Below are positions 1 to 6,904 of a stretch of DNA of 8,696 nucleotides, one piece after another; the first letter of the stretch is position 1; each line of letters begins with the position of its first letter. Below the pieces are notes generated by a model that was not told where the DNA came from, ran no database searches, and saw nothing but the letters and a program-made list of their open reading frames with translations. This DNA is from Omnitrophica bacterium RBG_13_46_9 (GTDB lineage: Bacteria; Omnitrophota; Gorgyraeia; JABMRN01; RBG-13-46-9): assembly GCA_001804045.1 (NCBI GenBank), contig MHFD01000016.1:28533-37228 (forward strand). Reading direction: 5' to 3'. Both the position numbers and the translations under genes were made by a program.

Positions 1-555
1 ATGTATATTAATGGCAAATAACGCCACCAATGCGTACAGCACCAAAGCATTCCGTCCGTTTATAATCTCCCAAAATAAAAATGTCGACAGAAATGTAAAT
101 AAAAGAAGGAAGCTCTCGGGGCGCGGGGATACTGAATTGCCGATAGCGCCCCTGCTTATGGCGAAAAAAGATAAAGCCAAAATCGCGATTTCCTTATTAA
201 AAACCCTCTTTGTAAAGAAATAGTAAATAAGCATGAAGAGAAAGCTGCTTAAAAGGGGCATTATGCGCAGCGAAATATCGTGATTTCCGAAAAAATAAAT
301 ACAGGTATCGACAAGATAAAAATATAATTCCCTTCCCGGTAAATGCAATCCCAGACCATGAAAACGATGCGGCTGTTTAGCTATTACCTTATCATAATCA
401 GGGAGTGCTTTATAAAAAGCCGCGACGTCGTCATGCGAGAGGGGGTTGTATCTGATAGCATCTACGCGGAGAAATATTGCGGATATAAAAACTATTATTA
501 AAATAGCCTTTTCCGCCGGAGCGGTATTGATTCGGATTTTTGCAGGGCCCAACAT
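1..555 (-). CDS. GT39/ArnT-like membrane glycosyltransferase, N-terminal part (cut by window edge)
   Basis: The minus-strand frame is open from an ATG at 555 to the window edge, giving 185 residues with no stop. It reads as the N-terminus of a multi-pass inner-membrane glycosyltransferase of the GT39/PMT_2 family, which moves a sugar from a polyprenyl-phosphate donor onto protein, lipid A or another acceptor on the periplasmic face. A first membrane helix (about residues 17-30) is followed by a loop containing H41-D42-D43 and aromatics, matching the place where this family carries its acidic D-D/E pair after the first helix. Later hydrophobic segments lie at about 97-114, 122-135, 148-162 and 168-183, and the SLRIMP stretch (95-100) resembles the family's 'LRLPS' region. 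Full-length members usually have 450-600 residues, so most of the gene lies outside. Acceptor and sugar cannot be told. A TTG at 552 is an alternative start with better spacing from the Shine-Dalgarno sequence. Confidence 0.8.
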   Translation of the reverse strand, partial: MLGPAKIRINTAPAEKAILIIVFISAIFLRVDAIRYNPLSHDDVAAFYKALPDYDKVIAKQPHRFHGLGLHLPGRELYFYLVDTCIYFFGNHDISLRIMPLLSSFLFMLIYYFFTKRVFNKEIAILALSFFAISRGAIGNSVSPRPESFLLLFTFLSTFLFWEIINGRNALVLYALVALFAINIH

Positions 556-558
556 CTG

Positions 559-565
559 CCTCCTT
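559..565 (-). promoter_or_regulatory. Strong Shine-Dalgarno for the glycosyltransferase
   Basis: On the minus strand this reads AAGGAGG, a full anti-16S match. Only 3 bases separate it from the ATG at 555, which is tight, and 6 bases separate it from the TTG codon that follows. Initiation could therefore be at either codon, which differ by one residue. It is the only perfect Shine-Dalgarno sequence seen in the window; the other genes have weak or no such sites. Confidence 0.7.
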
Positions 566-594
566 CAACACTATGACATCGGATAAATGCTTTT

Positions 595-622
595 TCCGAA
601 ACTAATTATAGTTCTTTTCGGA
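595..622. repeat. Nested inverted repeat overlapping the glycosyltransferase promoter
   Basis: Outer arms TCCGA (595-599) and TCGGA (618-622) flank inner arms AACTA (600-604) and TAGTT (609-613) around a 4-base centre, with a 4-base bulge (614-617) on one side. The centre and inner right arm include the minus-strand -10 box at 605-610. It is placed as a repressor operator would be. It has no T-run, and no plus-strand gene ends nearby, so a terminator is unlikely. Binding by any regulator is inference. Confidence 0.4.
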
Positions 623-633
623 ATATAATTCAA
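605..633 (-). promoter_or_regulatory. Candidate sigma70-like promoter for the glycosyltransferase
   Basis: On the minus strand a -35 box TTGAAT (628-633, 4 of 6 consensus) lies exactly 17 bases from a perfect -10 box TATAAT (605-610). Transcription would begin near 598, giving a leader of about 43 bases before the ATG at 555. A second, slightly weaker 17-spaced pair lies just upstream: TTGCGA then TATATT, the latter at 624-629. The region is AT-rich, so chance matches are possible. Confidence 0.45.
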
Positions 634-690
634 TTCATTTCGGCTCGCAAACGGCTGGAAAAACCGGGTAAACACCGCGGATAAGTTATG

Positions 691-719
691 TTGACTTTTC
701 TGACGGTAAAGTGTAGAAT
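691..719 (+). promoter_or_regulatory. Sigma70-like promoter for the five-gene operon
   Basis: TTGACT (691-696, 5 of 6 consensus) is followed by exactly 17 bases and TAGAAT (714-719, 5 of 6). The start of transcription would be near 726, giving a leader of about 44 bases before the ATG at 770. The leader contains a short T-run but no clear hairpin. This is the best plus-strand promoter match upstream of the first radical SAM gene. No comparable promoter is needed further down, because the genes are nearly contiguous. Confidence 0.6.
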
Positions 720-769
720 CTGATAAGTCATATTTTTTGTAACGATTAAAGCCAAGACAGATTGCACAA

Positions 770-2176
770 ATGAATGTCTTATTGATAAGAAATAACGTCT
801 ATTCCTACGATGAAACTAATGTCACCGGGATATACCCGCCCTTAGGCCTTGCCTACATAGCCTCGGTAGTGAGAAATGCGGGTTATCGGACCAAAATCCT
901 GGATAACCAGGTTCTGCGTCTAAAGAACGGTTCTTTTAGAAATGAGATAAAAAAATACGCCCCCGATGTGGCCTTGTTGTCATCGATGACCCCTTCGTGG
1001 CCGGAATTGATTACATTAAGCAGGCTTATCAAGGATGTCTCGTCACGGATTACTGTAGGCGTGGGAGGACCGCATCTAACCGCCTATCCGACGGAGTCAT
1101 TATCCCATAGATGCATTGACTTTGGCGTTTACGGGGAGGGTGAAACGACTATTTTAGAAGCCCTTGAAATGTTGCGGCAAGGAAAAGATTTACATGGAGT
1201 AAAAGGCGTTATCTCAAGGCATGACGGCAAGGTAGTAACAAACGCGCCCAGGGAAGAGATTGACGACTTGGATTCGATACCTTTTCCTGCCGTTGACCTT
1301 CTTCCTTACAAAAAATATATCGCTTTATCGGTCAGGAGCCCCTTTTTCACAATAGTGACATCGCGGGGGTGCCCTTACTCCTGTGACTTCTGTTTTCAAG
1401 GATACTTGGGCCGATATCGCGCCAGGAGCCCGGAAAACGTGGTCGAAGAAATGGAAAATCTTGTAAAAAAGTATGATATCCAAGAGATAATCGTTTTTGA
1501 CGAAACCTTTGCGGCAGAAGAAGAAAGGGCTCTGAAAATATGTGAGCTTATACGTAAAAAAAGACTGAAATTCAATTGGGACATACGGACCAGGGTTGAC
1601 CTTTTGAGTAAGGAAATCCTCGTATCTCTTAAAACCGCCGGATGCTCCAGGATACATTTAGGTATAGAGTCGGGTAATCAGGAAATCCTGCAAAAGATGG
1701 GTAAAGGATTAGACATTCCGGAAATCATAGAAAAAGTCCGATTGGCAAAAAAAATCGGCTTTGAGCTAAGGGGATATTTTATGCTTGGCTATCCTGGCGA
1801 AACGCGAATAAGCATACGCGAAACAATAGAATTCGCAAAATCCCTTCCTTTAGATTGGGCAAGCTTCACGATTACGATCGGTCTGCCTGAAACGGCTATA
1901 TATAAAACGGCTTTAAAAAAACGGTATTTTGACACCGATTATTGGAAAGAATATACAAAAGGCGGCATCATAAATACAAAACCATACTTTATACCCGAAG
2001 GATTGGACAAGAAGTCTTTATTCGCGTTGAAAAAAAGGGCATACCTGGAATTTTACATGAGGCCAAAGATAATCTGGAATGTATCCAGGGGTCTGAATTT
2101 TAGTGAATTGATTAAGCACTTTCCTTTATATATAAAGTTATTGCCGTCTATACGTAATTCAATTATGGAAATTTAA
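770..2176 (+). CDS. B12-binding domain radical SAM enzyme (copy 1)
   Basis: This 468-residue protein has the layout of cobalamin-dependent (class B type) radical SAM enzymes. A Rossmann-like B12-binding domain (about 1-150) carries PPLGLAYIAS (23-32), GGPH (99-102) and GEGE (122-125). A radical SAM TIM barrel (about 190-400) follows, with C201, C205 and C208 in a CX3CX2C motif that ligates the 4Fe-4S cluster, aromatic F207 before the last cysteine, IESG (299-302) and GYFMLGYPGET (335-345). The C-terminus has FYMRP (428-432). Family members methylate unactivated carbons or do related radical chemistry using SAM and often methylcobalamin; the substrate here is unknown. The classical DxHxxG cobalamin motif is absent (D45-N-Q-V-L-R at the expected place), as in many members of this family. 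The start is the first ATG of the frame and lacks a clear Shine-Dalgarno sequence. It opens the operon; the next gene begins 33 bases later. Confidence 0.93.
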   Translation: MNVLLIRNNVYSYDETNVTGIYPPLGLAYIASVVRNAGYRTKILDNQVLRLKNGSFRNEIKKYAPDVALLSSMTPSWPELITLSRLIKDVSSRITVGVGGPHLTAYPTESLSHRCIDFGVYGEGETTILEALEMLRQGKDLHGVKGVISRHDGKVVTNAPREEIDDLDSIPFPAVDLLPYKKYIALSVRSPFFTIVTSRGCPYSCDFCFQGYLGRYRARSPENVVEEMENLVKKYDIQEIIVFDETFAAEEERALKICELIRKKRLKFNWDIRTRVDLLSKEILVSLKTAGCSRIHLGIESGNQEILQKMGKGLDIPEIIEKVRLAKKIGFELRGYFMLGYPGETRISIRETIEFAKSLPLDWASFTITIGLPETAIYKTALKKRYFDTDYWKEYTKGGIINTKPYFIPEGLDKKSLFALKKRAYLEFYMRPKIIWNVSRGLNFSELIKHFPLYIKLLPSIRNSIMEI

Positions 2177-2209
2177 TACATCTCAACTTTATGATCGAGT
2201 TAAGAGATC

Positions 2210-3286
2210 ATGGATGCCCATTCTTTGCCTAAACGTATTATAGTACTGCTATTGGTGTTTTTGATCACCGGAAGTTTTATTCTTTTGTTATCAGATAAAC
2301 AATCGCGGGTATTTCGGCATATAAAAACATTTTACAAAAATGCTGCTCAAAAAAAGGCAAGGGCATTAACTCTGCGTTATCTATCTTCCGGAAAATCGGT
2401 CTGGCTCAAGAAGGTCCTCGATAAAAACAGGGGTAAAATCGATAGAAACTCAGCCCTGATCGAATTTGCGGAATTTATTGTGAATGATAAACCTCCGGAT
2501 TCCCCTTTCGGGCGTAGCCGGCTAAAATTTCTTATGGCCAACCGGGACGACTTCATGAAATGCCTTGAAAAGGGGATACGTACGCCAAGTCTATTTGCGC
2601 AGCTTAAAAAAGGTGGCTGGAGGCGTTCAGATCTATATGCGAGTGGGATGCTCAGACTGATCAGCAGCGTACCCAAAAGTGACAGTGAATATCAATCTAT
2701 TATCAATTCTTTACACCTTAATAATAGAGATGTTATAGCTGTCATAGGTTTTGGCGATAGCCAGCTAGCACTGGCCATGGCTAATGGGGTGGGGAGAGAA
2801 GGTAAAGTTATCGACTTCGAGACACTTCCTACCCTTGTGGATTTCTTGAACTTCATGTCCGAAGATCTTAAATTACCGCAATTGGAGGGTAGGTTTTGTG
2901 TCCGTGCAGACATCGCTATTCCGCCTGACTATTTGGATGCTGCTCTGATTCGATTTGCCTCCGAAGACACAGGGGACTATGTCCGGCCATGGCTTGATTC
3001 CATTTTTAAAGCGATGAAACCTGGGGGAAGAGCCGTTATTTTACAACCTTATTCTTACAAAAAGGTCAAACGAAATACGGAGTTCACAAAAAACACCTTT
3101 TTAAGCGAAAAGCTTTCGGCCTTATATAAAATACCCCGAGCTTGGTGGCATCCCGATATCACGAAAAAATTATGCCAGGATGCGGGTTTTGAAATTCATT
3201 TATTCAAAGAAAAGAGCGGACTGCCGCGCATTTATTTACTTGAAGTCAGAAAACCGGGAAACAATATCCTGGATCCGGAAAAATAG
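2210..3286 (+). CDS. Membrane-anchored SAM-methyltransferase-like protein
   Basis: This 358-residue protein has an N-terminal hydrophobic helix (about 9-27) after a basic K8-R9, so it is probably anchored in the inner membrane; which side the bulk faces is not certain. Residues 40-165 are basic and helical, of no family I recognise. The C-terminal part (about 172-347) has class I methyltransferase features: motif I region VIAVIGFGDSQLA (175-187), GKV..DFE (198-204) for strand beta2, D243 opening the motif-IV-like strand, KPGGRAVIL (270-278), and a closing AGFEIHLF...YLLEVR hairpin (325-347). The usual GxGxG is altered, with the third glycine replaced by S184, so SAM binding may be weakened or lost. 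Lying between two radical SAM genes, with gaps of 33 and 22 bases, it probably acts on the same substrate or tethers the enzymes to the membrane. The start ATG has only a weak AAGAGA upstream. Function is otherwise unknown. Confidence 0.75.
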   Translation: MDAHSLPKRIIVLLLVFLITGSFILLLSDKQSRVFRHIKTFYKNAAQKKARALTLRYLSSGKSVWLKKVLDKNRGKIDRNSALIEFAEFIVNDKPPDSPFGRSRLKFLMANRDDFMKCLEKGIRTPSLFAQLKKGGWRRSDLYASGMLRLISSVPKSDSEYQSIINSLHLNNRDVIAVIGFGDSQLALAMANGVGREGKVIDFETLPTLVDFLNFMSEDLKLPQLEGRFCVRADIAIPPDYLDAALIRFASEDTGDYVRPWLDSIFKAMKPGGRAVILQPYSYKKVKRNTEFTKNTFLSEKLSALYKIPRAWWHPDITKKLCQDAGFEIHLFKEKSGLPRIYLLEVRKPGNNILDPEK

Positions 3287-3308
3287 TTAAAGCGATGGAA
3301 TACTCTAT

Positions 3309-4823
3309 ATGCCCAATATAGCATTGATATCCTTATATGGCGTAGAAAACAACGGTGTCAGGGCTATTTCGTCCCTATTGAAAAAAGAAAACATCAATAC
3401 ATACCTTATCTTTTTTAAAAGGTGGGTAAATAACGATATTAGGCCCCCGGTGGAAAAAGAAAAAGAAATGCTTATCTCGCTTTTAAAGGATCTGGGCATT
3501 GATCTGGTGGGCATCAGTTTCACTTCGCCATTTCTAAAAATCGCGCAGGACCTGACGAAACGGATAAAAGACGTTTTACCGGCAAAAACGGTCTGGGGAG
3601 GAATCCACGCGACTGTCAAGCCGGACGAATGCCTGGGCTATTGCGATATTGTATGCAGAGGTGAAGGCGAATATCCGATGCTCGAGCTTGCCGGGACATA
3701 CGCCAATAATTATTCTCTCAAAGGTATTAAAAATATATGCTATACCGAAAAAGGAGAGATAATCCGTAATGAGACCAGGCCCCTAATTCAGGATTTAGAC
3801 TCTCTCCCTTTCCAGGATTACGGCGGCAGCAGCAAGTTCTTTATCGAAGGGCGTATGCAAAACATAGACCCTCTCAATTATTCCAGGGAATTGAGGGTTT
3901 TCGCCTCCCGCGGCTGCCCCTTTAATTGCAGCTATTGTTATAACAGCATTCTTAGAAAGCTGTATAAAAACCAAAAATACCACCGAATAAGAAGCGTAGA
4001 AAGCGTAATAGCCGAAATCCAATACGCGCTGGATAGATTTAAAGCTATAAGAAAGATAAAGTTCGACGATGACACTTTCATATTTCCTTCGGATTGGATA
4101 CGCGAATTCTGCGCTAAATACAAAAGCCGAGTCGGATTGCCTTTTGAGATATTATTCAATGCCGAATTTATGGACAAGGAGGTCCTTAAGATGCTGAAAA
4201 CCGCGGGATTAAAAAGGATCCAGGTCGGCATACAGACCGGCTCAAAGAGGGAGTCGAAGGAGGACTATAACAGGGATTTTCCTGAGAACAAAATACGGCA
4301 GTTTGCTACCGCCTCTAAAGGCTTGGGACTGGATGCGGTCTACGATGTGATATTGGATAATCCCATGTCCACCTTCGAGGATAAGAAAGCATTGATCGAT
4401 TTTTTGCTTAAGCTTCCCAGGCCGTTTGATCTATTCATGTATTCCCTTACAATCTTTCCCGGAACCGAACTTTGCGAAACGCTTTTAGTAAAAGGCTTAA
4501 TCGGTCCGGGGGACGTGGAAGGCGAAGCCAATAAATCTTTTTACCAGTTCAGACTTACTTTCTCTTACCCCAGAAAGAAGGAGGATCTATTCGTGGCCTG
4601 CATAGTATCCCTTACTTCCAAATCCTTCCTTCCCAGACCTCTTATCTCTTTACTTATGAGAAGTAATTTTTTGCGGGAACATCCGCTACCGCTTTTGTGG
4701 TTTGCGCAAATATCTAACTGCATTAAGCTCTTATATATCCTGGCAAAAATGTCGATGGAAGGATCCCTTAATATCTGGAAATTTAAAGAATACGGCACGC
4801 CCAAGAGATTTTTGATCCAATGA
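3309..4823 (+). CDS. B12-binding domain radical SAM enzyme (copy 2, divergent)
   Basis: This 504-residue protein has an N-terminal B12-binding-like domain (about 1-150) with a GVRAISSLLKK segment (16-26), GGIH (97-100) in place of the GGPH of its neighbours, and GEGE (118-121). The radical SAM barrel (about 195-400) carries C203, C207 and C210 (CX3CX2C, aromatic Y209), an acidic DDD run at 253-255 and VGIQTGS (306-312). No DxHxxG motif is present. The roughly 100-residue C-terminus (410-504) is basic and hydrophobic and lacks the FYxRP motif of the other two copies, so this enzyme likely handles a different substrate or step. The GGIH form places it in another branch of the same superfamily, which is inference from remembered alignments. 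It begins 22 bases after the methyltransferase-like gene, preceded only by a weak GGA. Its stop overlaps the next start as ATGA, which implies translational coupling. Confidence 0.92.
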   Translation: MPNIALISLYGVENNGVRAISSLLKKENINTYLIFFKRWVNNDIRPPVEKEKEMLISLLKDLGIDLVGISFTSPFLKIAQDLTKRIKDVLPAKTVWGGIHATVKPDECLGYCDIVCRGEGEYPMLELAGTYANNYSLKGIKNICYTEKGEIIRNETRPLIQDLDSLPFQDYGGSSKFFIEGRMQNIDPLNYSRELRVFASRGCPFNCSYCYNSILRKLYKNQKYHRIRSVESVIAEIQYALDRFKAIRKIKFDDDTFIFPSDWIREFCAKYKSRVGLPFEILFNAEFMDKEVLKMLKTAGLKRIQVGIQTGSKRESKEDYNRDFPENKIRQFATASKGLGLDAVYDVILDNPMSTFEDKKALIDFLLKLPRPFDLFMYSLTIFPGTELCETLLVKGLIGPGDVEGEANKSFYQFRLTFSYPRKKEDLFVACIVSLTSKSFLPRPLISLLMRSNFLREHPLPLLWFAQISNCIKLLYILAKMSMEGSLNIWKFKEYGTPKRFLIQ

Positions 4824-6244
4824 AGATAACCATTATCAATCCTCCCCTATGCCGTACTACGATGCAAGGGATAGGCCCCGTTGCGGAAAACCTGTTTTAT
4901 AATTCCGCCCCCCTGGGATTGTGCTATCTCGCGTCTGTATTAGACGAGCATGAAGTTAATATTATCGACGCGGTGGTGGAAAAGCTGTCGATTGAAAAAG
5001 TGATAAAAAGAATAAAAGGCTTGTCTCCCGGAATAATCGGGATAACCACCTTTACCGTATCCTCTTATTCCTGTTATGCGCTCGCCAAAGAAATAAAAAA
5101 TATCCTCCCCTGGACAAAAATAATTGCCGGAGGGCCGCATATAACTTCAAATCCCGATGACCTCTTGGAGCATAAGGAGATTGACATGGCTGTGATCGGT
5201 GAAGGCGAAATGACTTTCAAAGAATTGGTTGGGGCTATTGAAAAAGGAAACGATGTAAGCGGAATAAAAGGTATCGCGTATAATCTAAACGGAAAACTGT
5301 TTTTAACCTCTCCCAGAGAGTTCATGCCGAATTTGGATATCCTCCCCTTTCCGGCCCGTCACCTTGTCCCGATCCATCTATATAAGCCCCAGCCAAACGA
5401 CCAAAGGAGACTGCCGAAATTGAGCATGATCACAAGCAGGGGCTGCCCCTATCCTTGTATATTTTGCGATAAAAACGTTTTTAAAAACACCTATCGTTCG
5501 TTCAGCGCAAAATATATAGTTAACGAGATGTCTCACCTCGTCAGACAATTTAACGCTAAAGATATAGCATTTGTAGACTCCACCTTTACGCCAAACAAAG
5601 AGAGGGTATATGAGATCGTGAGGGAAATAAAAAATTCTAACCTGGATGTCACCTGGACCTGCTCGGTAAGGGCGGATGTATTAGACAGGCCCCTTTTAAA
5701 AGAGATGAGAGATTCAGGATGTTGGAGGGTAAGGCTGGGTATCGAATCTGGAGATGATGAAATACTCAAATTTATAAAAAAGGGGGTGACAAAATCCCAG
5801 CTAATAAAAGTGACGAATTGGGCGTATGAACTGGATCTGGAACCAAAGGGGTTTTTTATTATAGGGCATCTCGCTGATACAAAAAAAACAATAGAAGATA
5901 CGATAAATTTTGCCTGTAGCCTCCCTTTGAAAGATATAACGGTCCAGGTAAATACCCCCTTGAGAAACACGCCTCAATATCACATCATGGAGAGGTATGG
6001 AAAATTGGCGACAAAAGACCTTTCATCATATAGTTTTTGGGAACCCGTATTTATTCCTGACGGGTTAACGTATAGGACTATTTCCTATTATTACAAAAAA
6101 TTCTATCTTAATTTCTATTTACGGCCCAAAATATGGTACAGGCATATCAAAAAAATAAGGTGTTATTCCGATATAATAAAATACTTAAAAGGAGTGAGAA
6201 TCTTGGCATTCTTTTTTATCTCATGGCTGAAAAAAATATTTTAA
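4820..6244 (+). CDS. B12-binding domain radical SAM enzyme (copy 3)
   Basis: This 474-residue protein has the same layout as copy 1. The B12-binding domain (about 1-155) shows INPPL (6-10), PLGLCYLAS (31-39), GGPH (104-107) and GEGE (127-130). The radical SAM barrel (about 200-400) has C209, C213 and C216 in CX3CX2C with aromatic F215, D253-S-T-F where copy 1 has D244-E-T-F, and GIES (307-310). FYLRP (432-436) is followed by a basic, hydrophobic tail ending FFISWLKKIF, which could lie on the membrane. DxHxxG is missing. Copies 1 and 3 align throughout, including SLPL (360s) and FIPDG/FIPEG (411-415 here), and look like diverged paralogs rather than a recent duplication. Cobalamin-dependent radical methylation or a related carbon-carbon reaction is the family expectation; the substrate is unknown. 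The start overlaps the preceding stop by 4 bases, and the gene's end overlaps the GNAT gene by 22 bases. Confidence 0.92.
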   Translation: MKITIINPPLCRTTMQGIGPVAENLFYNSAPLGLCYLASVLDEHEVNIIDAVVEKLSIEKVIKRIKGLSPGIIGITTFTVSSYSCYALAKEIKNILPWTKIIAGGPHITSNPDDLLEHKEIDMAVIGEGEMTFKELVGAIEKGNDVSGIKGIAYNLNGKLFLTSPREFMPNLDILPFPARHLVPIHLYKPQPNDQRRLPKLSMITSRGCPYPCIFCDKNVFKNTYRSFSAKYIVNEMSHLVRQFNAKDIAFVDSTFTPNKERVYEIVREIKNSNLDVTWTCSVRADVLDRPLLKEMRDSGCWRVRLGIESGDDEILKFIKKGVTKSQLIKVTNWAYELDLEPKGFFIIGHLADTKKTIEDTINFACSLPLKDITVQVNTPLRNTPQYHIMERYGKLATKDLSSYSFWEPVFIPDGLTYRTISYYYKKFYLNFYLRPKIWYRHIKKIRCYSDIIKYLKGVRILAFFFISWLKKIF

Positions 6245-6819
6245 TCAGGCAAGCCTGTCCGAAAGACCTGGAAGACATATTCCGTCTTTACAACAATTAC
6301 ATGTTTGACTCGTATCTTAAAAGGTTTGGCGGTCTTTTCGTGAGAAGATACCTGAAAATAATACTGGGATCCAGGTACTGCATAAGCCTTGTGGCGGCAG
6401 AAAACCAAACTGTCGGATTTATTACAGCGACATTTGACAGCAGGAAGCTTTTGTCCGAATTATTTCTCGATGCGGGGATGTTCCGGTTATGGCTTGAGCG
6501 GGCTATTCTGCATCTGGGTCTCGTTTTTAAAAGCCTGGAATTGGTCTTTTATCCCCTAAATACCCGTTTGAAAGACGTAAACGCCGAACTTTTATTCATA
6601 GCTATCGAGCCGGCGTATCGCAAAAGAAACCTTGCGATCAGCCTGATCTCCGAAGTCCTTGCTTCGATGAAAAAAAAGGGTGTAAAGAAAGTAAAAGTTT
6701 CGACACACATTAAAAACGCACCGGTAAATGCCCTTCTTGGGAAAATAGGTTTTAGAGTGGAAAAAACGTTTAGATTGTTTAAAAAGCCGATGTGCCTATA
6801 CGGATACAGGCTGGATTGA
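6223..6819 (+). CDS. GNAT-family N-acyltransferase
   Basis: This 198-residue protein belongs to the GCN5-related acyltransferase fold, which transfers an acyl group, usually acetyl from CoA, to an amine. The first strand and helix are NILIRQACPKDLEDIFRLY (5-23). The acyl-CoA loop in motif A is AIEPAYRKRNLAISLI (127-142), and motif B is NAPVNALLGKIGF (165-177), close to the family's NxxAxxLYxxxGF. The loop normally reads RxxGxG/A; here it is RKRNLA, with the first glycine replaced by asparagine. A hydrophobic or amphipathic segment (about 86-112) between strands may touch the membrane. The frame is open back to an ATG at 6133, but that would overlap the radical SAM gene by 112 bases. The GNAT fold starts at the ATG at 6223, so that start is chosen, though its Shine-Dalgarno is poor. 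As the last gene of the operon it probably acylates an amino group on the product made by the upstream enzymes, which is inference. Confidence 0.85.
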   Translation: MAEKNILIRQACPKDLEDIFRLYNNYMFDSYLKRFGGLFVRRYLKIILGSRYCISLVAAENQTVGFITATFDSRKLLSELFLDAGMFRLWLERAILHLGLVFKSLELVFYPLNTRLKDVNAELLFIAIEPAYRKRNLAISLISEVLASMKKKGVKKVKVSTHIKNAPVNALLGKIGFRVEKTFRLFKKPMCLYGYRLD

Positions 6820-6904
6820 TGTACAGAATTGCGGAAAGCGCTATTTGATTTTGACCGAATCTTCAGCGGTACCGAATATTAATAAAGAAAATATAAAAAA
6901 ATAC

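Noticed and set aside
11..223. Plus-strand open frame of 70 codons
   Set aside because: It lies antisense to the minus-strand glycosyltransferase frame, which is open over 555 bases with clear membrane-protein character; the plus-strand translation has no recognisable features.
2191..2232. Short 13-codon frame with ATG at 2191 overlapping the start of the methyltransferase-like gene
   Set aside because: No Shine-Dalgarno, very short and no recognisable leader-peptide pattern; best explained by chance.
6820..6904. Possible bidirectional terminator between the convergent GNAT and export genes
   Set aside because: Only 4-base arms (ACCG/CGGT) and an 8-base palindrome CGGTACCG are present, with no T-run on the correct side for either direction.
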